Shown here: piece after piece, positions 44,204-54,483 of the stretch
Numbering within the stretch: the first letter of the stretch is position 1
How the letters are laid out: the number at the start of each line of letters is the position of its first letter
Assembly (NCBI GenBank): GCA_021234155.1
Contig: JAJEKV010000107.1
Span: 1-64,000, forward strand
Direction: 5' to 3'
Source of the DNA: Isoetes taiwanensis
Lineage: Eukaryota > Streptophyta > Lycopodiopsida > Isoetales > Isoetaceae
Length of the DNA: 64,000 nt
The notes under the pieces: generated by a model
What the model saw: the letters and a program-made list of their open reading frames with translations, nothing else
What the model was told of the DNA's origin: nothing
Database searches by the model: none
Made by a program: the position numbers and the translations under genes

Positions 44204-45898
44204 AATTTGGAACAGCCGATTTCCCTGTGGGTCCTTTGGTATAGAGAGAATCCATGCCCAAAATCATAGCCAAAAAGGCCGATTTCTCTCTTTGTTTCTC
44301 TTTGTTTTTCTTTGTAACTTTTGTGGTCTTCTTTGTTTGTTAATTGTCTATATTTGAATTTGTTAATTGGTGCTTGTAACAAGTTGTTATTTTTAGGATA
44401 CATAAAGATAAGAAAGGGAACATGAAAGTATAAAGGGGTTGGGATCTAGCAAGCCATCCACCGAGTAAGTGAAGGCAAGCTTGGGTAAAACAAAGAGGCG
44501 AAGATATGTAAGAACTGGTTTTCATGAAAAATGATGCATATCTGAGAATAAGATGTAATTCTAAGATTCAAAAGTCTAGAACCCTTGAAAATTGGTATTT
44601 CTTAGCTCTTGGAGATGGGATTGATCTAGGGATCGGTTGATGAGATATTATATGCGATTCACGGTCCACGAGACCTTAGAGATTTTAAAGAAAGAAAGTG
44701 GAGGAATTTTGAGTTTTACATTAGACGCATTAATAAATCCCTTAGCTAAGGAAGGTGGGTTTTTAATTGAAATATTAAAAACCTTAGCTAACAATTGTTA
44801 AAGATAAATTAAAAGTGGAACCTTGGAGATCAAGTGAAGTTGGGGAGAGAGAGCAATATGAGGTATATGGGCGTCGGATGATGAGGCTATGGCATGGAGC
44901 CTTTGCAAGTCTAAGTGTATATCTATAAGTTTTTAAGTTGTTGAGCTATATTTTATCGAGAGGCATCATAGCTAATGGATTATCCTCATGGGAGAATGGT
45001 CACGAGGTAAGTTTGCATTGTTTGGAATGTTTGTTTTCCTTGTTGGTGAAGAACATAGGTATGGGAGCTACATCAATGATAGTTAGGCTTGTGACTTCCT
45101 CAACATGTTTGGATCGATAAGTTAGCTACCTCAACATGGGCAAGTTATGCGAGGGCAACATCGGCAAGAGTATGATCTAGGCACATTTATAGTAAATTCT
45201 CTAATGAGCACATGTTATGGTCTTGCATTGTTCCAGCATCGATTTCTTGATATTATGTTATGTACTTGGAACCTCAGGGTGGGACTTCTAGGTTCGGTGG
45301 CCTAGGTTGCTCAGGCATGCTCATGTTCATCTGTGATTCTCTGTGGTTCTTGTGCTCTGTGACAGGGCGTAGTTTCCACGGTCGGGGATGCTATGTCAAC
45401 TCTTGTGACTCCATGGTAAGAGGTCCTCGCGGGGGCGTATTTTGGGAAGGGTATCTTGCATCTGAGGTTCACCCCACCAACTCATAGCAGGGGGCTCGGA
45501 ATGTGTGGCGGGCATTTCTCACGCTTGGGGGCTGCATGTATTTTGGTGAGCTTCCCATTGTCCGGAGCTATGTGTCATGATGGTTTGGTATTTTTGACTA
45601 TGTCTTTGCTTCGATGTTCATGTTGCTATTTCCTTGTATTATGTTGTCATTGTCTTATACGGTACTCCGCGTTAGGATTTTCGTCGTGTTTATGCTTATC
45701 AAGAGATTTCAGTATTCCATGCATGCGGTGGCTCCCGGGGAGTCGAGGACTAACCCCAATGAATGCATGTGCAGTGAATAAGCAAGGGATGGCAGCGGTG
45801 CAGCTGAGGATCATGGTTGAGCGAAGCTCCTGGGTTGAATTGTACACAATTAGATGTTATATTTGTTGAGAATATGGATTCTTTGGATGTTAATATTT
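44204..45898 (+). repeat. 3' LTR, second part, truncated
   Basis: Matches 30107-31820 but with many small indels and exchanges, nearly all in CG- or CHG-containing words, while AT-rich stretches are identical. It ends at TTAATATTTT, where the GC-rich satellite region begins. Confidence 0.88.
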
Positions 45899-45997
45899 TA
45901 GACTAGAAAGGGCCGGCACAGTAGGGCCCCTTTCTTTAACTCATTCCTCGGCTCGGTAGGCCTCGTAGGCCTGCGCCTCGATTTTGGGCCCACCCAT
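45899..45997. repeat. GC-rich satellite module
   Basis: First copy of the module TTCCTCGGCTCGG..GCCTCGATTTTGGGCCCACCCATG. Related copies lie near 46412, 46485, 50460, 50525 and 50595, each next to a polypyrimidine tract. Confidence 0.8.
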
Positions 45998-46278
45998 GTG
46001 CCCCATCTCCTATCTCTTCCCTCTCTTCTCTCTCCTCTCTCCTCTCTCTTCCCTCATCTCCCTTTCTCCCTCTCTCTTTTCTCTTCTCTCTATCCCCTCT
46101 CCCCGTGTCTCTCTCCTCTCTCCTCTCTCTTCTTTCTGTCTCCTCTCTTCTCTCTCTGTCCTCTCTCCTCTCTTTCTCCCTCCTTTGTCTTCTCTTCTCT
46201 TTGTCTTTACCCTCTCCCTCTCTCCCTCTCTCTCCTCTCTCCTCTCTCCTCTTTCCCCTCTCTCTCTCCCATATCTCT

Positions 46279-46359
<81 letters not shown>

Positions 46360-46678
46360 TTCTCTCTTTTCTATTCCTCTCTCTCTCTCTTCTCTCTCTT
46401 CTCTTTCCTCTTCACTCGGCTCGGCCGGCCTCCGGCCGGCCTCGCCTCGATCTGGACCCACCCATGCCCTTCTTCTTTGTAGTATTCCTCGGCTCGGCCG
46501 GCCTCTGGCCGGCCTCGCCTCGATTTGGACCCCATTAACACTTTTGACTGAGCCCCTTCCCTTTTGTAGCATCTCTTTCTCCTCTCTCTCCTCTTTCTGC
46601 TCTCTCTCTCCTCTCTCCCCTCTGTATTCGTTCTCTCCTCTCTTCTCCTCTCTCCTCTCTCTATCTCCTGCGTCTCTC

Positions 46679-46757
<79 letters not shown>

Positions 46758-46890
46758 CCCCCTTTCTCTCTCTCCCGTCTCTTCTCTCCCCCCTCTCTCT
46801 TCTCTCTCTCCTATGTCTTCTCTCTCCCCCCTCCATCTCTTCTCCCTCTCTCTCTTCTTTCTCTCCTCTCTCTTCTTTCCTTTCTCTCTT

Positions 46891-46962
<72 letters not shown>

Positions 46963-47466
46963 TTCCCCTCTCTCTCTCTCTGTCCTCTCTCTTCTCTTTC
47001 CTCTCTCTCTTCTCTCTCTCTTTCCTCTCTTTTCTCTCTCTCCTTTTTCTCTTCTCTCTCCTCCCTTTCCTCTCTCTTCTCTCTTTTCTCTCTCTTCTCT
47101 CTCCTCCCTCTCTCTCATCTCTCTCCTTTCTCTGCTCCCTCTCTCCCCTTCTCTCCCTACTCTCTATCCTCTCTTCTCTCTCTTCTCTATCTCCTCCTCC
47201 TCTCTCTCCTCTCTCTTTCTCCCCTCTCTCTTCTCCTCTCTCCTCTCTCTATTTGCTCCGTCTCTCTCTCATCTCTCTTCTCCCTCCTCCTCTCTCTCCT
47301 GTCTCTTCTTTCCCCTCTCTCTCTTTCAGCTCTCCTCTCTCTCTTCTCTCTCCTCTCTCTTCTTTTCCCTCCCCATGTCTCTTCTCTCTCTCTCTTCTCT
47401 CTCTTCTCTCTCCTCTCTGCTCTCCTCTCTCTCTCCTCCCTATCTCTCTCCTCCCTCCCTCTATTC
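45998..47466. repeat. Polypyrimidine (CT) tract 1
   Basis: About 1.4 kb in which the + strand is almost purely C and T, including uninterrupted (CT)n runs of about 50-70 bases near 46280, 46685 and 46895. It is interrupted once by two GC-rich modules at 46412-46565. The long Ser/Leu-only frames are low-complexity artefacts, not genes. Confidence 0.95.
46412..46530. repeat. Two GC-rich modules with paired GGCCGGCC sites
   Basis: GGCCGGCC occurs at 46423-46430 and 46434-46441, separated by TCC, and again as a pair near 46496-46515. Each pair can fold into a strong hairpin. The modules are followed by CTCGCCTCGATCTGGACCC-like sequence. Confidence 0.85.
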
Positions 47467-48520
47467 CATTACCAACAAAGTATAATTCATGAGTAGCATA
47501 CTCACACATGCCCATGAATATTCTATTTTGAGCATTTGCAAGATTTCAAGAAACTTTCTACTTTTAGACTGAGGTGCTTCTAGAGCATAGGTGGTTGCCC
47601 TATAGCATTTGGAATATTCTGTTTGAGTTTTTACAAAGTTTAAGAAAACTTTTTATTTTTAAACTGAAACTTTCTATTTTTAGACTGAGGTGCTTACCCT
47701 TGAGCATCTAGTTTCAAAACTTTCTATTTTGGAACATTCAACAACATTCTATTTTGAGCATTTGCAAAGTTTTAAAAACTTTCTATTTTTTGACTATTTG
47801 CTTACCCATGAGCATCTGTAATATTCCACCACATTCTATTTTGAGCATTTGCAAAGTTTAAAAAAACTTTCTATTTTTTTATCTTGAAACTTTCTATTTT
47901 TTAGATTGAGGGTGCTTACCCATGAGCATCACGGAACATTCCACCACATTCTATTTTGAGCATTTGCAAAGTTTCAAAAAAAACTTTCTGTTTTTAATTT
48001 GAAACTTTCTATTTTTTAATTTGGGTGCTTACCCATGAGCATCTGGAACATTCCACCACATTTTGTTTTGAGCATTTGCAAAGTTTCAAAAAGCTTTCTA
48101 TTTTAATTTGAAACTTTCTATTTTTAGGCGAGGGTGCTTACCCATGAGCATCACGAAACATTCCACCACATTCTATTTTGAGCATTTTCAAAGTTTCAAA
48201 AAGCTTTCTATTTTTAATTTGAAACTTTCTATTTTTAGGACTGAGGTGCTTACCCATGAATATTCTACATTCTAGGACATTCTAGAGGATAGAAGGATTA
48301 TAGAACATTCTAGAGCTATCGAACATCCTAGAGCATCCTTGAATTGTTTGCAAAGTTTCACAAAATTTTCTATTTTTAGACATTGTAGAAGATTCGGGAC
48401 ATTCCATGACATTCTAGAAGTTTCTAGAAGATTCCCACCAACCCGAGAACATTACGGAACATCCTTGAATTATTTGGCCCTCACCCTTAACTACGTGTGA
48501 ACTTCCATTTTTTCAAGAAA
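47467..48520. repeat. AT-rich satellite, ~107-118 bp period
   Basis: Monomers contain ATTCTATTTTGAGCATTTGC, then CAAAGTTT..AAAACTTTCTATTTTT and GTGCTTACCCATGAGCATC. Copies start near 47528, 47752, 47840, 47957, 48070 and 48178, with another at 50700-50800 beside the third tract. The end (48260-48480) is rich in ATTCTAGAACATTCTAGA palindromes. Confidence 0.87.
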
Positions 48521-48787
48521 CCAATGCTTGGTCTAGTGGTAAGGGTGGGGTTTTGAGAGCAATGTCCGGGGTCAGGCCGTGGTAAACCAAAAAATTTTGT
48601 CCACCAAACTTGGGAGCTTTTGAGAGGCCAAGACTTGCTAAGAGATCGCGCCCGTGGGCCTCTTATCCATTGATGGGGCGTGACATCTGAGACTCACTCC
48701 ACGTTTGAGGTTTTGACCGGACACTATTTTTCTTCTTTTGCTCCTTTTTCTCGGCTTTCTATTTTCTTTTGACCCTTCTCCTTTCGA
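48521..48787 (+). repeat. Degraded tRNA-derived SINE-like unit and tract 2 lead-in
   Basis: ATGCTTGGTCTAGTGGTAAG resembles a Pol III A box and matches the units at 50209 and 53513, but the B box is not recognisable here. The sequence then runs through an unassigned GC-rich stretch into the second polypyrimidine tract. Confidence 0.5.
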
Positions 48788-48972
48788 TTTGGCCCCCCCG
48801 TGCCCTATCTCCCTCTCTCCTCTCTCTCTTCTCTCTCCTCTCTTTAGCTCTCTCCTCTCTCCTCTCTCCTCTCTCTTCCCTCTCACCTCCCTCTATCTCT
48901 CTCTCTCTTCTCTCTCCTCCCTCCTCTCCTTCTCTCTCCTCTCTCTTTGTCTCTTTGTCTCTTCCTCTTCCC

Positions 48973-49019
<47 letters not shown>

Positions 49020-50095
49020 CTCTCTCTCCTCTCTCTCTCTCTTTTCTTATTTCCCTCATCTTTCTATCCTCTCTTCTCTCTATCTTCCATCTCTTTCTCT
49101 CTTTTCTCCTTCTCTCTCTTCTCTCTCCTCTCTCTTCTCTCTCTCCCCGGGGTTTTTCCCCTCTCTCTCATCTTTCTCTCTCAAACTTCCCTTTCTCTCT
49201 CCCTCTCTCTTCTCCCTCCTCTCTATTCTCTCTCCTCTCTCTCTCTCTTCTCTCTTCCCTCTCTCCTTTCTCTCTTCTCTCTCTCTCCCCTCTTCTCTCC
49301 TCTCTTTCTCTCCCCTTTTTCTTCTCTAAGGCCCTCTTTCTTATCTCTCTATTTCTTCCCTCTCTCCTCTTTTTTCCAATCTCTCTCTTCTTTTCCTCTC
49401 TCTTCTTTCCCCTCTCTCTCTCCTATCTGTCTTCTCTCTCTCTCCTATCTCTCTCCTGCCTCTTCTTTCTTCTCTCTCTCTCTCCTCTCTCCTCTCTCTC
49501 TTCTTTCCCCTCTTTATCTTTCAGCTCTCCCCTCTCTCTCTATTCCTCTCCTCTCTCTCTATCTTTCTCTCTCTTCTCTTTTCTATCTCTTTTCCCTCTC
49601 TTCTCTCTCTCCTCTCTCTGTCTCCCCTTTTTTCCTTCTCTCTCTTATCTCTCTCCTCTCTCTCTATTTCTCCTCTCTCTCTCTATCCTTCTCTCTCTCT
49701 CCCCCTTTCCCTCTTCTCTCTCCTCTCTCTCTTATCTCTCTTCTCTCTCCTCTCTCTTTCCCCCCTCTCTCTCTCTCTCTCTCTTCCCTCTCTCTTTTCT
49801 CTCTTCTCTCTCCTCTCTCTCTCCTCCTTCCTCTCTCTTCTCTCTCTCTCGATCTCTGTGTCCCCCTGTCTGTCTTCTCTCTCCTCTGTCTATCTCCTCT
49901 CCCTCTCTCCCTCTCTCTCCCTTTTTTTCCTTCTCTCTCTCCTATCTCTCTCCTCTCTCTCTATTTATCCCCTCTCTCTATCTTTCTCTCTCTTTTCTAT
50001 TCCTCTCTTTCCCTCTTCTCCCTCCTCTCTCTTCTCTCTTCTCTCTCTTTCCTCTCTCCTCTCCCCCTCTATCTTTCCCTCTTCTCTCTCTAGCT
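48788..50095. repeat. Polypyrimidine (CT) tract 2
   Basis: About 1.3 kb of C/T-only sequence with rare purines. It ends in CTCTCTAGCTTCATTCTAGA, the same junction as tract 3, so tracts 2 and 3 are copies of one larger unit. Confidence 0.95.
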
Positions 50096-50445
50096 TCATT
50101 CTAGAACATTCTAGAAGGTTCTAGGATCATTAAGGTTTTTAATTAACCAAAGGAATTTCCATTGCCCTAGCCTTAACTAAGCATGGACTTCCTATTTTAT
50201 TGAAGAAGAAATGCTTGGCTTAGTGGTTAGGATTGGGGGGTAAGGCGGGCTAGTCTTTGGTTCGAATCCACCATGCAACATAAAATTTTAGATAGTGGTT
50301 GGAAAACTATGTTCTAGTGCGGGATCAGCGCGTGGCGTGGGCGTGAGGCAACAGCGTTAGGACCGTCGGGATCGCGCCAAGTGAAAAACTTTCTATTTAG
50401 CCGTAGATGGGGGTGGAGTTACATTCGTTACAACGCGGTGGGCCC
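50096..50445 (+). repeat. SINE-like unit with A and B boxes, copy 1
   Basis: TGGCTTAGTGG at 50216-50226 (A box) and GGTTCGAATCC at 50259-50269 (perfect B box) form an internal Pol III promoter of tRNA type, 43 bases apart. The flanks (GAACATTCTAGAAGGTTCTA before, AACATAAAATTTTAGATAG after) match the copy at 53400-53600. No full tRNA cloverleaf can be drawn, so this is tRNA-derived rather than a tRNA gene. Confidence 0.7.
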
Positions 50446-50650
50446 TTTTCTTTTGCACCTATTCCTCGGCTCGGCCCCTTCGGGGCCTCGCCTCGGTTTG
50501 GCCGGGCCCTTTTCTTTTGCACCTATTCCTCGGCTCGGCCCCTTTGGGGCCTCGCCTCGGTTTGGGCCCACCCATGTGACCTTTTCTCTTGCACCCTTCC
50601 TCGGCTCGGCCCCTCCGGGGCCTCGCCTCGGTTTGGACATCCCTGGGACT
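50440..50650. repeat. 64-bp GC-rich tandem modules with hairpins
   Basis: The GGGCCCTTTTCTTTTGCACC unit starts at 50440 and 50504 and a variant near 50568. Each contains GGCCCC-TT(C/T)-GGGGCC (first copy 50473-50487), a 6-bp GC stem with a three-base loop. Confidence 0.87.
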
Positions 50651-50927
50651 ATTCCTCGGATTGAGGTGTTTACCCATGAGCATCTGCAACATTCCAGAAC
50701 ATTCTATTTTGAGCATTTGCAAAGTCTTAAAAAACTTTCTATTTTTAGACTGAAACTTTCTATTTCTAGACTGAGGTGCTTACCCATGAGCACCTACAAA
50801 GTATTATTCATGAGTAACATACTCACACATGCCCATGAGGCCACATCTACTACCTCTAGTACCAATTCTAAAGTATGTCAATTCTAAAGTATCACCCATG
50901 TGAAGCTTATGCCCATGAGGCCACCTT

Positions 50928-51360
50928 TCTCCCTCTTCCCCTCTTTCTCTCCCCCCTTCCTGTCTCTCGCCCCTTTCTCTCTCTCTCCTCTCCCCCCTCT
51001 CTCTCTTGTCCCTCTCTCTCCTCTCTCTTCTATCTCTTCTCTCCCCGCCCTCTCTCTCTCCTCCCTCTCTCCTCTCTCTTCTCTCTCTCCTCTCACTATC
51101 CTCTCTCTCTCTCCTCTTTTCTCTCTTCTCTTCTCTCTCTTCTCTTCATGCCCTTCTCTCTCTCCTCCCTCTCTCTCTTCCTCTCTTCTCTCTCCTCTCT
51201 CCTCTCTCTCTCCCATCTCTGTTCCCCTCTTTTTTCCTTCTCTCTTCTATCTGTCTCCTCTCTCTCTATTTCTCCCCTCTATCTCTATCTCTCTTTCTCT
51301 CTCTCCTCCCTCTCTCTCTCTCCTCTTTCCCTCTTCTCTCCTCTCTCTCCATCTCTCTCT

Positions 51361-51400
<40 letters not shown>

Positions 51401-53399
51401 CCCTATCTCTCTCTCCCTTCTCCCTTTGCATGGGGTTCCTCCGGCTCTCTCCGGGCCCTCGCCAAAAAATTTTGGACATCCTTGGGACTATTCCTCGCCA
51501 AGGCCCTCGGCCTCTCGAGCCTCCTCTCTCCTGGGCCTACCCTCTCCTCTCTCTCTCCTCTCTTTCTCTCTCCTCTCTCCTCTCTCTTCTTTCCCCTCTC
51601 TCTCTCCTCTCTCTTCCAACTATCTTCTCTCTCCTCCCTGCTCCCCCCTCTCTCTCTCTCTTATCTTTCTCTCTCCTCTCTATTTTCCTCTCCCCTTTCT
51701 CTTTTATCTCTCCTCTTCTTTTCCCTCTTTCTTTCCTCTCTCTTCCCTCTTTCTTCTTTCTCTTCTCTCTCCTCTCTGCTCTCCTCTTTCTCCTCCCTCC
51801 TCTCTTTCTTTCTCCTCTCTCTTTGTTTTCTCTCTCTTCCCTCTCCCTCTGTCTCTATTCTCTCTCCTCTCTCTTCTTTCCCCTCTCTCTTTCCTCTCTC
51901 TTCCATCTTTCTTCTCTCTCTTCTCTCTTCTCCCTCTCTTCTTTCTCCTCTCTCTCTCCTCTCTCTTCTTTCCCCTCTCTTCCCTTTCTATTCTCTCTTC
52001 TCTCTCTTCTCTCTCTCCTCCCCTATCTCTTCTCTCCTATCTCCTCCTCTCTCCTCTCTCTCTCCTCCCCCTCTCTCTCCCTCCTCTCTCTCTCTCCTCT
52101 CTCTCTCTGCCCCCTGTGTCTTTCCTCCTTCCCCTCTCTCTCCTCTTTTTTCTCTCTCCTCTCTCGTCTCTTTCTTTCCCCTTTTTCTCTCCTCTCTCTT
52201 CTTTCCTCTCTCTCTCTCTTCTCTCTCTCCCCTCTTCCTCTGTCTATCTCCTGTCTCTTCTTTCTCTCTCCTTTCTCCTCTCTTTCTCTCTCCTCTCTCT
52301 TCTTTCCCATCTCTCTCTCCTCTCTCTTCCACCTCTCTCCTCTCTCCTTGCTCTCTCTTTCCTCTCTCTTCCATCCTTCTTCTCTCTCTTCTCTCTCCTC
52401 CCATGCTCCCTTCTCTCTCTCTCACTATCTTTTCCTCTCCTCTCTATTTTTCTCTCTCTCTCTTCTCTCCCTCTTCCCTCTCTCTTTTCTCTCTTCTCTC
52501 TCCTCTGTGCTCTTCTCTCTCTCTCCTCCCTCTCCTCTCTTCTCTCTCTCTCCTCTGTCTCCTCCCTCTCCTCTCTCTTCTCTCCTCTCTCCTCTCTCTC
52601 TCCTATCTCTCTCTCTCTCTCTCTCCTCTCTCTTCTCTCTCTCCTCTCTCTCTCCTCTCTCTCCTCTCTTCTCTCTCTCTCCTCTCTCCTCTCTCCTCTC
52701 TCTCCCCCATTTCTTCCCCCCTCTATCTCTCTCTCTCTCTCTCTCTAGCTTTTCTCCTATCTCCTCCTCTCTCTCCATTTCTCCCGTCTCTTTCTATGTG
52801 TCCCCTCTCTCTCTATCTTTTTGTCTCTCTCTCCTCTCTCTTCCCTCTCCCCTTTCTTTTTTCTTTCTCCTCTCTCTCTATGCATCTCTCTCGTCTCTCT
52901 CTCCCCTCCCCTCTGTCTCTATCTTTCTCTCTCTTCTCTTTTCTCTCTTTTCCCTCTCTTCTCTCTCCCCTTTTTTCCTTCTCTCTCCTATCTCTCTCCT
53001 CTCTCTCTATTTCTCCTCTCTCTCTATCTTTTTCTCTCTCTCTCCTCTCTCTTCCCTCTCCCCTTTCCCTCTTCTCTCTCCTCTCTCTCTTATCTCTCTT
53101 CTCTCTCCTCTCTCTTCTTTCCCCTCTCTCTCTCCTCTCTCTCTTCCCTCTCTCTTATCTCTCTTCTCTCTCCTCTCTGCTCTCCTCTCTCTCTCCTCCC
53201 TCCTCTTCTCTCTCTCCTCTCTCCTCTCTCTCTCCTTTTTCCCTTCTCTCTCTCTCCTATCTCTCTATTTCTCCCCTCTCTCTACCTTTCTCTCTTTTTT
53301 CTATTCCTCTCTCTCCCTCTTCTCCCTCCTCTCTCTTCTCTCTCCCCTCTCTCTCCTCTCCCTTCTCCCCCTCGATCTTTCCTTCTTCTCTCTCTAGCT
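50928..53399. repeat. Polypyrimidine (CT) tract 3
   Basis: About 2.47 kb of nearly pure C/T, the longest in the window, with one short GC-rich break at 51428-51540 (contains CTCCGGGCCCTCGCCAAAA). The open frames of more than 800 codons are Ser/Leu/Pro repeats and not proteins. Confidence 0.95.
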
Positions 53400-53600
53400 T
53401 CATTCTAGAACATTCTAGAAGTTTCTAGGATCATCAAGGCTTTTAATTAACCAAAGGAATTTCCGTGGCCCTAGCCTTAACTAAGAATGGACTTCCTATT
53501 TTGTTGAAGAAGAAATGCTTGGCTTAGTGGTTAGGATTGGGGGGTAAGGGGCGCTAGTCTTGGGTTCGAATCCACCATGCAACATAAAATTTTAGATAGT
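53400..53600 (+). repeat. SINE-like unit with A and B boxes, copy 2
   Basis: TGGCTTAGTGG at 53520-53530 and GGTTCGAATCC at 53563-53573, with the same 43-base spacing as copy 1 at 50216. It is preceded by the same ATTCTAGAACATTCTAGAAG junction from the polypyrimidine tract. Confidence 0.72.
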
Positions 53601-53885
53601 GGTTGGAAAAAAGGGGGAGGTCCTGGGATCGCGCCACGTGGCGCGTGAGGCAACGCGTTAGGACCATCCGGATCGCGCCAAGTGGCACCACGCAGGCCGT
53701 AGATGGGGGTGGAGTTACATTCGTTCGAATCCACCATGCAACATAAAATTTTAGATAGTGGTTGGAAAAAAGGGGGAGGTCCTGGGATCGCGCCACGTGG
53801 CGCGTGAGGCAACGCGTTAGGACCGTCCGGATCGCGCCAAGTGGCGCCACGCAGGCCGTAGATGGGGGTGGAGTTACATTCGTTA
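53564..53885. repeat. 159-bp tandem repeat with a 16-bp palindrome
   Basis: GTTCGAATCCACCATGC starts at 53564 and 53723, giving a 159-bp period with very few differences. Each unit contains the perfect palindrome CGCGCCACGTGGCGCG (53630-53645 and 53789-53804) with a G-box core. A diverged single copy is at 50270-50440. The unit starts inside the B box, so the duplication fused the SINE tail to itself. Confidence 0.9.
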
Positions 53886-54483
53886 CAACGCTCGTCACAT
53901 CTGGCCGGATGTTAATCTTCTGGCCAGCTTGGATCTTCAACGGCGTATATTTTTCAGCAGGATCTGTTGCAGTAAACAATGGTACTCTCTATGATATGGG
54001 CAATGGATTCACAGATCGATTCACATCAATCATTTCCAACGTCACTCATGCACGAATACACAAACATCAGCAGAGTTCTTTGATCCTTCTCCTGCCCAAA
54101 TTGGGTGATTTGCCAAGAATAATGACCTCATACACACCTCTGTAAGCACAGGTGCTATCTTCAAGTTCCAAGTTCCAACCAGATGGAAAGTTGGTCTTGG
54201 CAGACCCTCAAGGAGTCTCTGTTTTATAAAGTGGAACTGCAGGTGTTGGGGTTAGTTACCTTGCCATGGATTTTTATGTTACTGTTCAGGAGTCACATAT
54301 TTCCCTGCAACAATTGGTAATTTCAAGTCTTCACAAACGGAAGGCAATTGACTAGCGGGTCAAGTTCTACGAATAATTTCACGGGCCTTTACACCATGGT
54401 GATGGAAACAAATAAAATTTCCCCTTCTTTTGGCACAAAGGTTCTTGCATTTGAAGCTGGAAGTACAACATCAGAGTAAACAC
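53886..54483 (+). pseudogene. Bulb-type (G-type) lectin protein remnant
   Basis: Frames read FQPDGKLVLADPQGVSVL and SGTAGVGVSYLAMDF (54165-54285), then FQVFTNGRQLTSGSS and STNNFTGLYTMVME (54320-54410), ending in SE and a stop near 54482. The DGKLVL.D..G.SVW.SGT pattern is that of the mannose-binding B-lectin domain of plant lectin receptor kinases. 53930-54145 is open (GSVAVNNGTLYDMGNGFTDR) and may be the upstream part. Stops and frame shifts interrupt it, and no kinase domain follows, so it is a dead fragment. Confidence 0.6.

Larger units (their letters stand above)
29230..45898 (+). mobile_element. LTR retrotransposon with giant LTRs and a 302-bp interior, split by a nested element
   Basis: 5' LTR 29230-32001 starts TGTAACGGACC and ends CGTCACA. 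The PBS follows, then 302 bases of non-coding interior (32002-32303), a polypurine tract and the 3' LTR from 32304. The 3' LTR is interrupted at 33182/33183 by the Ty3/gypsy element, resumes at 44204 and stops at about 45898 against satellite sequence, lacking the last ~230 bases. No gag or pol is encoded, so it must be moved by another element. Gene-less elements with long LTRs recall LARD-type families, but here it is the LTR, not the interior, that is long. Near-identity of the first ~340 LTR bases suggests a recent insertion. No target duplication can be checked because the right end is lost. Confidence 0.85.

Noticed and set aside
45984-47496. Open frames of up to 495 codons (Ser/Leu rich) in the CT tract
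   Set aside because: They are translations of (CT)n-type sequence in every frame, with no composition or motif of a real protein.
50216-50269. tRNA gene
   Set aside because: A and B boxes are present but no acceptor stem or cloverleaf can be formed; called a tRNA-derived repeat instead.
50875-53428. Open frames of about 840 codons
   Set aside because: Same low-complexity artefact; pyrimidine-only DNA has no stop codons on this strand.
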